Below, in pieces: positions 17,188 to 24,659 of a DNA stretch of 64,000 nt. The stretch's first letter is position 1, and each line of letters starts with the position of its first letter. The translations under genes were made by a program, and so were the position numbers. The notes beneath the pieces are model-generated. The model had not been told where the DNA came from and did not search any database. It saw only the letters and a list, made by a program, of their open reading frames with translations. Origin of the DNA: Planotetraspora mira (GTDB taxonomy: Bacteria > Actinomycetota > Actinomycetes > Streptosporangiales > Streptosporangiaceae); contig NZ_BOOO01000040.1 in assembly GCF_016863275.1 (NCBI RefSeq), forward strand, positions 1 to 64,000, written 5' to 3'.

Positions 17188-17528
17188 CTGCGTTGTAAGA
17201 CCTTCGAGACTCCTTATCGACCGGCCCATCATGTGGCTGATCGCCGTACGCGCCGAAGCGTCCTCGCCCGCGGCGGACCTGCTCGCCGCAGACGGCCCGG
17301 GTCTGCGCTTCCGTCACGAGCCGGTCGCAAGGCCGTCGAGCACGGTGTTCCGCCAGTTTTCACCGAGCGATCAGGCGCCAGGTCGTGGAGGTCCGGCTCG
17401 CCCGCTTCTATGGCTGGCCGATGCACCCCTGGCCGCGCTGCGAAGATCGAGACCACAAAGACCCCTCCGGCCTGTGGCAGAGTCGCGACGGTAGCCATCC
17501 TGCAGATCCACGCACATGGCTAGGGCGG
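17188..17528. other. Gene-free stretch with possible gene debris
   Basis: No intact gene is supported. A short plus-strand stretch around 17385-17520 (ARFYGWPMHPWPRCEDRD) looks protein-like but has no start, no partner and no intact frame upstream; it may be a remnant. Confidence 0.4.
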
Positions 17529-18821
17529 TCACGCGGTTTCTGGCGCTGGTGGCTCCAACGTGTCAGCCGTGAATCGGCCCTCCCACTCCCGGAGTTCTCG
17601 TTCCAGCCCGGCGAAATCGTCGGCGGTGTTCGGGACGAATCCGAGGAACTCGAGCGGGTCGTCGTCCGGGTCGAGGGCCGCGAAGCCTGCTTCTTCGAGG
17701 CGGCCGCGCATCCAGTCGAGGAGGGTCTCGGTGAGAGTACCGGGCAGCGGCGAGCCCTGGTCAGCGTGGCGCGGGTAGACGATGACCGGCCATTGGTCGG
17801 GGTCTCCCTGGGTCAGCCATCCGAGTTCGTCGCCGTCGATGGAGTTGGCGAACGCCAGGAAGCCTCCGGGCTCCGGCCAGGCGGCCAGTGGATAGTTCTC
17901 AGGGAACGATTCTCGGAGGTCGCGGTAGCCGTCGCTGACCACGGACGCCGTCTGGATGAGACCGTACCGGTCGCCGCGCAGGGGTGCGACGAACCGCATC
18001 CAGCTGCTGAAGCAGCCGGTTCCGTAGACGTCCATCAGCTCGACGTACTCGGACGGCAGCCGCGTGCCGAGGGCCGCGAACACCTCTTCCCAGGTGAGCT
18101 CGCCGAGGTAGGGATCTTCGGGCGGCGGGGCAAGGAGGCGGAGAGCTGCGAGGCCGGCTCCCTCGGTGAGTGCGGCCCGGCGCTCGTTTTCCGGGACCCG
18201 TTCGGGCGACTTCTCGGCTGGGGTCCAGGGCGTGGCCGCCCGTAGGAAGGCGGTCCTGCGCGCAATCGGCGGAAGCGGGCCGAGCATCTGGCCGCTCGGC
18301 AGACAGATCCCCTCGCTGAGGATGAGCGTCAAGGTCTCGAGCAGGGGGGTGTCGAGGGTGAGCCAGGGGTTGTCGCCCTTGAGGGCGGAGTCCTGTTCGA
18401 AGACCACGACGGGCCATCGGTCCGGATCCTCGGACGCGGAGGTGTCCCAGAACAGGTAAGAGCTGCGTCGCGTACGTCCCCAGGCGAGCAGCCCACCTTC
18501 CAGGGGGTGGAATGGCGGCGGCACGTGCGGCGGCACGTCTCGGGCGACGATGCGGCAGTGGCGGTGCGTCTCCTGCAACCAGCCGACGTAGTCAAAGGCG
18601 TCCAGCCGGTTGAACTCGTACTCCTGAACGCATGGCGTGTAAAGCCAGACGAAGTCGCCGATGTCGAGCGGGCCGTAGGCAGCGAGGGCCTTGTAGTCCG
18701 AGGGCAGCGCGATGCCGACGTGAGACTCCACCACCTCCCAATCAACCTCGATCGGGTCGGCTTCCACACGAGAAAGGAGGCCGAGGTAAGCATTCGCGTC
18801 CATGACTGGTGATTTTGCCAT
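17529..18821 (-). CDS. Two-domain SMI1/KNR4 (SUKH) family protein
   Basis: A 430-residue protein with two SUKH-type units. Unit 1 (about 20-200) has ESHVGIALPSDYKALAAYGPLDIGDFVWLYTP and WPVVVFEQDS; unit 2 (about 245-420) repeats the plan with FAALGTRLPSEYVELMDVYGTGCF and WLTQGDPDQWPVIVYPR. SUKH proteins are intracellular, and bacterial members are mostly immunity proteins against contact-dependent or polymorphic toxins. ATG 18821 is used; ATG 18803 is a close alternative. No toxin gene is adjacent. Confidence 0.82.
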   Translation of the reverse strand: MAKSPVMDANAYLGLLSRVEADPIEVDWEVVESHVGIALPSDYKALAAYGPLDIGDFVWLYTPCVQEYEFNRLDAFDYVGWLQETHRHCRIVARDVPPHVPPPFHPLEGGLLAWGRTRRSSYLFWDTSASEDPDRWPVVVFEQDSALKGDNPWLTLDTPLLETLTLILSEGICLPSGQMLGPLPPIARRTAFLRAATPWTPAEKSPERVPENERRAALTEGAGLAALRLLAPPPEDPYLGELTWEEVFAALGTRLPSEYVELMDVYGTGCFSSWMRFVAPLRGDRYGLIQTASVVSDGYRDLRESFPENYPLAAWPEPGGFLAFANSIDGDELGWLTQGDPDQWPVIVYPRHADQGSPLPGTLTETLLDWMRGRLEEAGFAALDPDDDPLEFLGFVPNTADDFAGLERELREWEGRFTADTLEPPAPETA

Positions 18822-19326
18822 TGCCACACGACATCTCGGGAAGATCCCCCATACCCAGGCGCGGGAGCAGACCGCCCACTGCATGCAAACAGATTCAGGC
18901 CGCTACCCAACAGGCAGACCTTCTACCTCGGCCACGGCCCGGACGCCTACAGCGCCGCAGGGGAAGAAGTAGGTGCGCGGCCGGGTCGTATCCAGCCCTT
19001 CCGCTCGCCTACGACGAACTCGCCCGGCGCGGCGCGACCTCGCACGACCGTGGCACCCCCGAGCGGATTAAGCCCACTGAGTCAAATGACTTAGTCGTAC
19101 CGAGTCCGGGCGTCCCTCAGTTGAGTCATCCTTCTCTGTCAGGCGTCTACTTCAGCACTTAAGGTTGTGATGATTTTAGATGGCCCCCGGGGTTTCACCA
19201 ATCTTTTCCGCGAACATTTCACAATACCCGGCTTCCAATTGCAGATCCGGGCGGGTTCGATCTGTGTCGAGCTTGACGTGAATACGTGGGGACTCGTTGT
19301 TACCGCTCTTCTAGGGAGGAATGTAG
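18822..19326. other. Intergenic region before the small secreted protein
   Basis: No gene is supported in these 505 bases. The first 200 look like debris. From about 19070 the sequence becomes AT-richer, with a near-palindrome at 19077-19094 and a further TGAGTCA copy at about 19123, and probably holds the promoter of the gene at 19327. Confidence 0.5.
19077..19094. promoter_or_regulatory. Near-palindrome CTGAGTCA/TGACTTAG
   Basis: CTGAGTCA and TGACTTAG flank AA with one mismatch. A second TGAGTCA lies about 40 bases downstream. Both precede the small secreted protein gene by about 200 bases and could be regulator sites. Confidence 0.3.
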
Positions 19327-19539
19327 ATGCGGTTGCGTACAGCGCTCGCGGGCGCGGGAATCGCCGCTTCGTTGGTCGGCGGAATCGCCACCCCCGCCCT
19401 CGCGGCGACCTGGTGGGATGTCGGAAGTTATGGCACCCAAAAACTCTGCATAGACGCCGGCCAGCAATATCAGCGTGAAGGCTGGCCCTACAAATGCCTG
19501 CACGTCTCAGCTACATGGGCGCTGCTGATCTGGCAGTAA
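19327..19539 (+). CDS. Small secreted Cys-containing protein
   Basis: A 70-residue protein with a clear Sec signal peptide: MRLRTALAG, a hydrophobic core, and an ALA cleavage site near residue 26. The mature part is about 44 residues, Trp/Tyr-rich, with two cysteines (KLCIDAG and PYKCLH) that could form one disulphide. AGGGAGGA precedes the ATG. The pattern G-x-x-Y-x-x-E-G-W-x-Y-K-C-L recalls short exported proteins found across streptomycetes, of unknown role. Its codon use is less GC-rich than its neighbours. Confidence 0.75.
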   Translation: MRLRTALAGAGIAASLVGGIATPALAATWWDVGSYGTQKLCIDAGQQYQREGWPYKCLHVSATWALLIWQ

Positions 19540-19777
19540 GCCTTGATCGGGCCGACCCGCCTTCATGCTGGTCTCCGTCATCAAGTGAAGCAAGTCGCAA
19601 GGTCCGTGGCCGACGCGCCGAATCTTCGATGCGTCGGCCACCTCCCCGCCACAGGTCGAAACGGGTGACGGCGCACTGGAGCTGATCTTGCGGCACGACG
19701 GCGACTGGTGGGTCGAGTCGGTCGCCGACTAGCTGTGTTGACCACGAGCGTTGTTGGCAGGGGTGCCCGCAGCCAGG
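19540..19777. other. Non-coding stretch with a C-terminal gene remnant
   Basis: The frame open from 19589 to the TAG at 19730-19732 ends in LILRHDGDWWVESVAD, which looks like the tail of a real protein but has no start or N-terminus. Immediately after it, 19731-19765 is similar (27 of 35 bases) to 22422-22456. Confidence 0.4.
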
Positions 19778-20674
19778 TCAGGCGCTGGATCCGGGCAGAC
19801 CGCTGACCGGGGCGGGGGCACGCTCGACCCAGGCGGCGGTTTCAGGGTGGGCGAGGATCCAGTCGGCGATCTGGTCCTTGCGGGCCCACCACACGTCGTC
19901 GTACCGGCGCAGCCTGGTGAGCACGCGGTCGAGGACCCGGACCCGGGAGGCATGCCCGGACAGCCGGTCGTGCAGCGCGATCACCATCATCCGGCGTCGG
20001 CGCGCGCCTTCCTCGTAAAGCTGTTCGAACTCGTCGATCAGCTGCCGTTCGTAGGCGTTCGGGTCAAAGCCGGCGAAGTCGTAGCTGACGATGTCGTTGA
20101 GGTGCACCGTGTACGGGACCGTCGCGAACGGCTCGCCGTTAATGGCCTGCAGGAAGGGCTCGTCGGCCGACAGGTCGTCGATGTGGTACCGGAACCCCAG
20201 TTCCTGCAGGATCTCCAGGGTGTTGACGCCGGGGCGGATCCAGTAGTTGGTGTAGCCGGTGGGCCGCGTGCCGGTGACCTCCTCGATGATCTGGACGTTG
20301 CCCGCGATCCACGACTTCTCCTCCGGGCGCGGCAGGTGGTACTGGCGCTGCCAGCGGAGCCCGTGCGCGCCCGCTTCGTGCCCGCGCCGTACGACCTCAG
20401 CGGCCAGGGCAGGATGGCGGCGGACCGCCTCGCCGATCATGTAGACGCTCACCTTGACGCCGTGCTTGTCGAACAGATCCAGCAGGCGCGGTATACCCTC
20501 GCGGGCGCCGTACTCGTAGAAGCTGTTCTGACCGAGATCGGGGAAGCCGGGCAGGATCGGCTCGCTGATCGGCCCCGGGGCGCCGCTGATCGGCTGACCG
20601 CCCGCCTCGAACTGCACGGTGATCGAGAAGGCCAGCCGCGCCCCCTCTGGCCAGAAGGCGTTCGCTGTTGTCAT
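19778..20674 (-). CDS. Polysaccharide deacetylase family protein
   Basis: A 298-residue NodB-fold hydrolase. Start ATG 20674 has GGGGGAC upstream. Visible features are FSITVQFEAGG (where chitin deacetylases have the metal Asp), DKHGVKVSVYMIGEAVRRHPALAAEVVRRGHEAGAHG (the HEAGAHG metal-site segment), and IRPGVNTLEILQELGF. It resembles the cytoplasmic PuuE/allantoinase-like branch rather than secreted chitin deacetylases, as no signal peptide is present. It is divergent from a TetR regulator, its likely controller. Confidence 0.85.
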   Translation of the reverse strand: MTTANAFWPEGARLAFSITVQFEAGGQPISGAPGPISEPILPGFPDLGQNSFYEYGAREGIPRLLDLFDKHGVKVSVYMIGEAVRRHPALAAEVVRRGHEAGAHGLRWQRQYHLPRPEEKSWIAGNVQIIEEVTGTRPTGYTNYWIRPGVNTLEILQELGFRYHIDDLSADEPFLQAINGEPFATVPYTVHLNDIVSYDFAGFDPNAYERQLIDEFEQLYEEGARRRRMMVIALHDRLSGHASRVRVLDRVLTRLRRYDDVWWARKDQIADWILAHPETAAWVERAPAPVSGLPGSSA

Positions 20675-20865
20675 GGCTTCGTCCCCCTGTGCGCCTGCTC
20701 GGCGGTCCCGTTCGGACGCGGCCCGATCTGCGGGCTCTTTCTGGAGCGCTGCCTCATACACAGGCCATCCCCTGCCTACGCGGCCCTATTCGGCCCTCTG
20801 ACCAGCCCAACGTCCGCCCCGATCGAGGAGTGGAGCGCCCATGCCAGACTTCGTAGGCTGTGGGC

Positions 20866-21480
20866 ATGCCTATCAAGCCAGGAACGATGACCGCCAAGGG
20901 GCAGGAGACCAGGCAGCGCATCGTGGCCGCCGCTGCCCAGCTGATGTTCGAGCGCGGCGTGGCCGACACCACCATCGAGGATGTCCGCACGCTGGCCCAG
21001 GTGAGCAATTCGCAGGTCTATCACTACTTCGCAGACAAGACCGCCCTGGTGCGTGCGGTGATCGAGTACCAGACGGACGCCGTCATCGAGCCCCAGGAGC
21101 AGCTCTTTGCCCGGCTGGACACCTTGGATGGCCTGCGCGAGTGGCGTAACTTCGCAGTCGCCCGCCAACGCGAGCTCAACTGCCGCGGTGGGTGCCCGAT
21201 CGCCTCGCTGACCAGCCAGCTCGCCGAGCACGACGAGGCAGCGCGGCTCCAGCTGTCCCACAGTTTCGCGCGCTGGTCGGCCGGCCTCCGTTCGGGACTG
21301 GCCGCCATGCATGCAGCCGGCAGATTGCATCCCGACGCCGACCCCGAGGCGCTGGCACTGTCACTCCTGGCCTCGCTGCAGGGCGGGATGCTGATAACGC
21401 AGCTCAACCGCGACACCAGGCCTCTTGAGGTGGCGCTCGACTCCACGCTTGCCTACATCGAATCCCTGACCGTGCCATAG
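20866..21480 (+). CDS. TetR/AcrR family regulator
   Basis: A 204-residue repressor-type protein. The N-terminal HTH reads RQRIVAAAAQLMFERGVADTTIEDVRTLAQVSNSQVYHYFADKTALV. The C-terminal ligand domain (GCPIASLTSQLAEHDEAARLQL, LQGGMLITQ, LAYIESL) matches the LmrA/YxaF-like group and is clearly paralogous to the TetR at 59337. ATG 20866 is used; ATG 20887, preceded by AGGAA, is a good alternative. It is divergent from the deacetylase and followed by an SDR gene. Confidence 0.88.
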   Translation: MPIKPGTMTAKGQETRQRIVAAAAQLMFERGVADTTIEDVRTLAQVSNSQVYHYFADKTALVRAVIEYQTDAVIEPQEQLFARLDTLDGLREWRNFAVARQRELNCRGGCPIASLTSQLAEHDEAARLQLSHSFARWSAGLRSGLAAMHAAGRLHPDADPEALALSLLASLQGGMLITQLNRDTRPLEVALDSTLAYIESLTVP

Positions 21481-21510
21481 GCATCCCCCGAACGCTCCGG
21501 CTCGTCGGCT

Positions 21511-21538
21511 GAGGATTGGCATTGCGATGCCAATCCTC
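21511..21538. promoter_or_regulatory. Perfect 12-base-arm palindrome between TetR and SDR genes
   Basis: GAGGATTGGCAT (21511-21522) and ATGCCAATCCTC (21527-21538) flank TGCG. It lies 30 bases after the TetR stop and about 85 bases before the SDR start. It could be a terminator hairpin or an operator for the TetR protein; there is no T-run. Confidence 0.55.
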
Positions 21539-21622
21539 GCGAGCAATTCTGGATCGCGCATGCCAGTACTCGGCATTGCCGCCGACCAGAGGGGTCGGCA
21601 TCACGTCCGGGAAGGCAAGACC

Positions 21623-22375
21623 ATGTACATCCCCACCACCTCCATCCCTGGAGAGTTCGCCGGGCGGCGAGCGCTCGTCACCGGCGGCTCGCGAGGAGTC
21701 GGAGCCGCCATTGCCCAACGCCTGATCGATGGCGGCGCCACCGTCGTCACCAGCGCTAGGAGCTCGCACGACGAAACCCCCAAGAACTCCACGTTCATCA
21801 GCGCGGACATCCGGACGGACGACGGCGCACGCCAGTTGGTCCACGCCGCCCATGAGGCACTCGGCGGACTGGACATCCTGGTGAACAATGCAGGAGCCGC
21901 ACGCGCACACTTCGGCCAGATTCCCGACGCGGAGTGGGAAGACTCCCTCGCCATCAACTTCCTGTCCGCCGTACGCGTGACGAACGCGGCTCTACCGGCG
22001 CTGCAGGAGGCCGACCGAGCCACCGTCATCAACATCTCAAGCGGCGTCGCAGCCAATCCGCCCGCGCCCCTGCTCCACTACGGAGCCGCCAAGGCCGCAC
22101 TGGCCAGCTGGTCGAAGGGCCTGGCCGCTCAGCTCGCCCCGGTCGGCGTTCGAGTCAACGTCGTCACGCTCGGCATGGTGGCCACGCCCGGCGGCACCGA
22201 ACTGCTGCAGTCGGTGATGGAAGCCATGGGAGCCGGTGTGGAACAGGCGTACTCCGCCATTCCTCTGGGGCGTGTGGGCGCCCCCCAAGACGTAGCCGAG
22301 GCCGTCGCATTCCTCGCCTCCGACCGAGCGCAGTGGATCGCCGGGGCCGACCTCCATATCAACGGAGGAGCCTGA
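21623..22375 (+). CDS. SDR family oxidoreductase
   Basis: A 250-residue classical SDR: TGGSRGVG cofactor loop near residue 20, NNAG near 85, catalytic Ser in INISSGVA, and YGAAK (Tyr-x-x-x-Lys) near 152, with the usual C-terminal INGGA. ATG 21623 is preceded by GGAAGG. It follows the TetR gene on the same strand and is probably part of its regulon. The substrate is unknown. Confidence 0.88.
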   Translation: MYIPTTSIPGEFAGRRALVTGGSRGVGAAIAQRLIDGGATVVTSARSSHDETPKNSTFISADIRTDDGARQLVHAAHEALGGLDILVNNAGAARAHFGQIPDAEWEDSLAINFLSAVRVTNAALPALQEADRATVINISSGVAANPPAPLLHYGAAKAALASWSKGLAAQLAPVGVRVNVVTLGMVATPGGTELLQSVMEAMGAGVEQAYSAIPLGRVGAPQDVAEAVAFLASDRAQWIAGADLHINGGA

Positions 22376-22421
22376 TGCTCAGCGCCTCCGAAGGCCTTGC
22401 CATCAACGCGCCGCGCGCCCT

Positions 22422-22456
22422 AGCTGTATTGACCCGCAGGGTTGTTGACGCGGGTG
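22422..22456. repeat. Short dispersed intergenic repeat, copy B
   Basis: This 35-base unit matches 19731-19765 at 27 positions. It contains ACCCGC (22432-22437) and GCGGGT (22450-22455), able to form a 6-base-pair hairpin with a 12-base loop. It lies between the convergent SDR and RBBP9-type genes and may act as a terminator. Confidence 0.4.
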
Positions 22457-22532
22457 ATCGGTGGCCGGCCTCCGGGTGCGGAGTCAAAAGGGTGATCATG
22501 GCAGCGAAGCCGGCACCCGAACGAGTGTGACC

Positions 22533-23075
22533 TCAATCGGCGGTCTCGGCGAGGAGGTCTCGGAGCAGTTCCTCGCCCTGGGGCCATGGACCGAAGCCGG
22601 CTTCGGTGTTGACATGGCCGACGTCGCCGAGGTTCACGAACCTTGCGCCCCACTGTTTGGCCAGTAGGCGGGACCAGTCGATTCCTGCCCAGGGGTCGGT
22701 GCTGCTGGCCGCCAGGACAGTCGGGAACGGCAACGGGTTCGCTGCGGGCGGGCCGAAGCCGGCGATCGGCGCGCCACGGGATGCCGAGTAGTCGATATCG
22801 GGCGGCGCCACCAACAGCGCCGCACGGACCTGGGCGTCGTGTCGGTGAGCCCAATGGGCGACGGTGTGACAGCCGAGGCTGTGTGCCACGAGCACGACCG
22901 GTCCTGTGGCCCGCTGGACCGTGTCGTGCAATTCGGCAACCCACTCATCCCGGTCCGGCCGTTCCCAGTCCCGCTGCTCGACCCGAACGGCACCGCGCCG
23001 CTCCCGGAGCCAGTAGGACTGCCAGTGGTCACGCCCGGAACCGCCCAAGCCCGGCACGACGATCATGTTCCCCAT
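22533..23075 (-). CDS. RBBP9/YdeN family alpha/beta hydrolase
   Basis: A 180-residue serine hydrolase of the RBBP9/YdeN group. The catalytic triad is visible: Ser in AHSLGCHT, Asp in ASSTDPW, and His in GDVGHVN. The N-terminus IVVPGLGGSGRDHWQSYWL is diagnostic. These are cytoplasmic esterases of unknown physiological substrate. It is convergent with the SDR gene. Confidence 0.9.
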   Translation of the reverse strand: MGNMIVVPGLGGSGRDHWQSYWLRERRGAVRVEQRDWERPDRDEWVAELHDTVQRATGPVVLVAHSLGCHTVAHWAHRHDAQVRAALLVAPPDIDYSASRGAPIAGFGPPAANPLPFPTVLAASSTDPWAGIDWSRLLAKQWGARFVNLGDVGHVNTEAGFGPWPQGEELLRDLLAETAD

Positions 23076-23266
23076 GGCGGAGACGGTAATGCCTCCGCCT
23101 CACCGTCGTCGAATACCCCACAGCTGGAGACGGCCAGAGCGACCGCCGCCGTAGACGGCCACCGTTGCCGTCGGGATGGAGGCTTGAGCTCACACGGGAC
23201 GGCATGGGAGTAGTCCACACGTCGGAGTGCCTGTCTGAGCGACGTGGACCGTCATGACCTCGCCGT

Positions 23267-23956
23267 TCAGCCCTGCGAACCTTCCGGTACCCCGTCATCC
23301 ATCACAGCGCTCTCGGCATCGGTCATGTACACATGCTGATGGCCGTTGCCTGAGTCGACGTTGAGCTGGTCAAGCTGGGTGGCGGCGACCGACCAGGTGT
23401 CGATTGCGAGCAACCTCTGACGGCCGGCCAACTCGATCACCATCGGTCGCCGTTCCTCCGGCAGAACTGCGGCCGTGGTGTAGGTGTCCAAAGCGGTGGA
23501 CAACAGGTTCACGGCAGTCCGCAGGGCGTTCCGCGCGACATTGGTTCCCGTGGAGCCCGAGACCGTCTCCGCGTACCGTTGCCGCTCCTGCTCCATGATC
23601 TTTTTCCAGTCGGCGAGCTGGGCGTCCGTCGCGGGTTGCCTTGCTGTCCCGTCGCCGGGCGCCGCCTTGCCCAAGCCGTCGACGACGGGCGCGAGCGCCT
23701 GCTTGGTTTCGCGTGCCAGGGAAGTCAATTCAGTGATCTGAGCAGCGTCTCGGCGAGCTTCAGCCCGCTCCATCTCCGCCACCGCTCGGTCTGAGTCGCC
23801 GGTTCCCGCGTTGGCGACGACCATTCCCACGGGGACACCGATGGCGAAGGCCAGAACGATGCCGATGACCAGCCAAAGCTTGCGGATTCCGCTCCCTTTG
23901 GGAGTTGGGATGGGCCGGGTGGGCGTGTAGCTGGACTTGGCGGTCTTCGGCGGCAT
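23267..23956 (-). CDS. Membrane-anchored hypothetical protein
   Basis: A 229-residue protein with a basic, Pro/Thr-rich N-terminus, one transmembrane helix (about residues 26-50, LWLVIGIVLAFAIGVPVGMVV) and a soluble extracytoplasmic domain, mostly helical (AVAEMERAEARRDAAQITELTSLA). The C-terminus is acidic. Orientation by the positive-inside rule puts the helical domain outside. I do not recognise a family; similar proteins occur in actinomycetes without assigned function. Confidence 0.65.
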   Translation of the reverse strand: MPPKTAKSSYTPTRPIPTPKGSGIRKLWLVIGIVLAFAIGVPVGMVVANAGTGDSDRAVAEMERAEARRDAAQITELTSLARETKQALAPVVDGLGKAAPGDGTARQPATDAQLADWKKIMEQERQRYAETVSGSTGTNVARNALRTAVNLLSTALDTYTTAAVLPEERRPMVIELAGRQRLLAIDTWSVAATQLDQLNVDSGNGHQHVYMTDAESAVMDDGVPEGSQG

Positions 23957-24050
23957 CGGATCCCTTTCGGCTGTCGATGATCACAGGAAATCCCATGCCG
24001 CGCGGCGCGTCTAGAGTCGCCCGATCCTTCACCGTTCATGGCCGCAGGGG

Positions 24051-24513
24051 TCAGGGAAGGCCGATGACCAGGCGTAGGGAACCGTGGAACTCGGGTTGGT
24101 CGCGCAGGTGGCCGAAGCGGGCGTCCCAGGCTCCGCTTTCGAGGTCGGCGCGCAGGCGGTCAACGGCGCACTGTTCGGCGTCGTGGTCCACGAAACCCCA
24201 GGCCGACTGGGATCTGCGCACTTCGGGTTCGAGGAAGCGTTCCGGACGGCCGTAGTAGGCCTCGGTGAATCCGTCCACGCAGTCGAGTGGGATCGGGACC
24301 GTCTCCACGCGGCTCGTCGTCCCGATCTGTTCGGCGATCCAGTCGATCTCGGGGTATCGACGGCGCTCGGCGGCGACGAGCTCGGGACAGTACTCGGCCA
24401 GGTTCGCTCTCTCCCGGTGAGATCAGGCCGCGTTCACCCACCTCGGCGAACAACTCGACGGCCTTGGCCTGAGCGTCCAGCAGTTGCGCGGCCCGCATGC
24501 GTTCATCGTGCAT
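24051..24513 (-). pseudogene. Chimeric remnant: peptidase-like N-terminus joined to methyltransferase C-terminus
   Basis: From 24513 the frame reads MHDERMRAAQLLDAQAKAVELF and ERGLISPG, which resembles the start of M24-type metallopeptidases. At about 24412 the similarity changes frame and family: ANLAEYCPELVAAERRRYPEIDW and onward to LVIGLP at 24051 matches the C-terminal part of class I SAM methyltransferases, including the conserved DCVDGFTEAYYGRPE and LESGAWDARFGHLR. The SAM-binding half is missing. This is best explained by a deletion that fused two genes, out of frame. Confidence 0.65.
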
Positions 24514-24659
24514 ACGTCGGACCGTACCCGAGCCTCCTCACGACGTCGGTGACCAGATTGGACGGCATTCGCCGAATGGCTCGGGCCTCGGTGACGGGCG
24601 GTGTGCGCGCCCGTCCCATCAGGCCGGTCCTGTCGCCGCGAGGCGCCGGGGCTCGCGGG

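Noticed and set aside
17385-17528. Plus-strand protein-like text ARFYGWPMHPWP
   Set aside because: No start, no continuous frame before it and the frame continues antisense through the SMI1 gene; noted only as possible debris.
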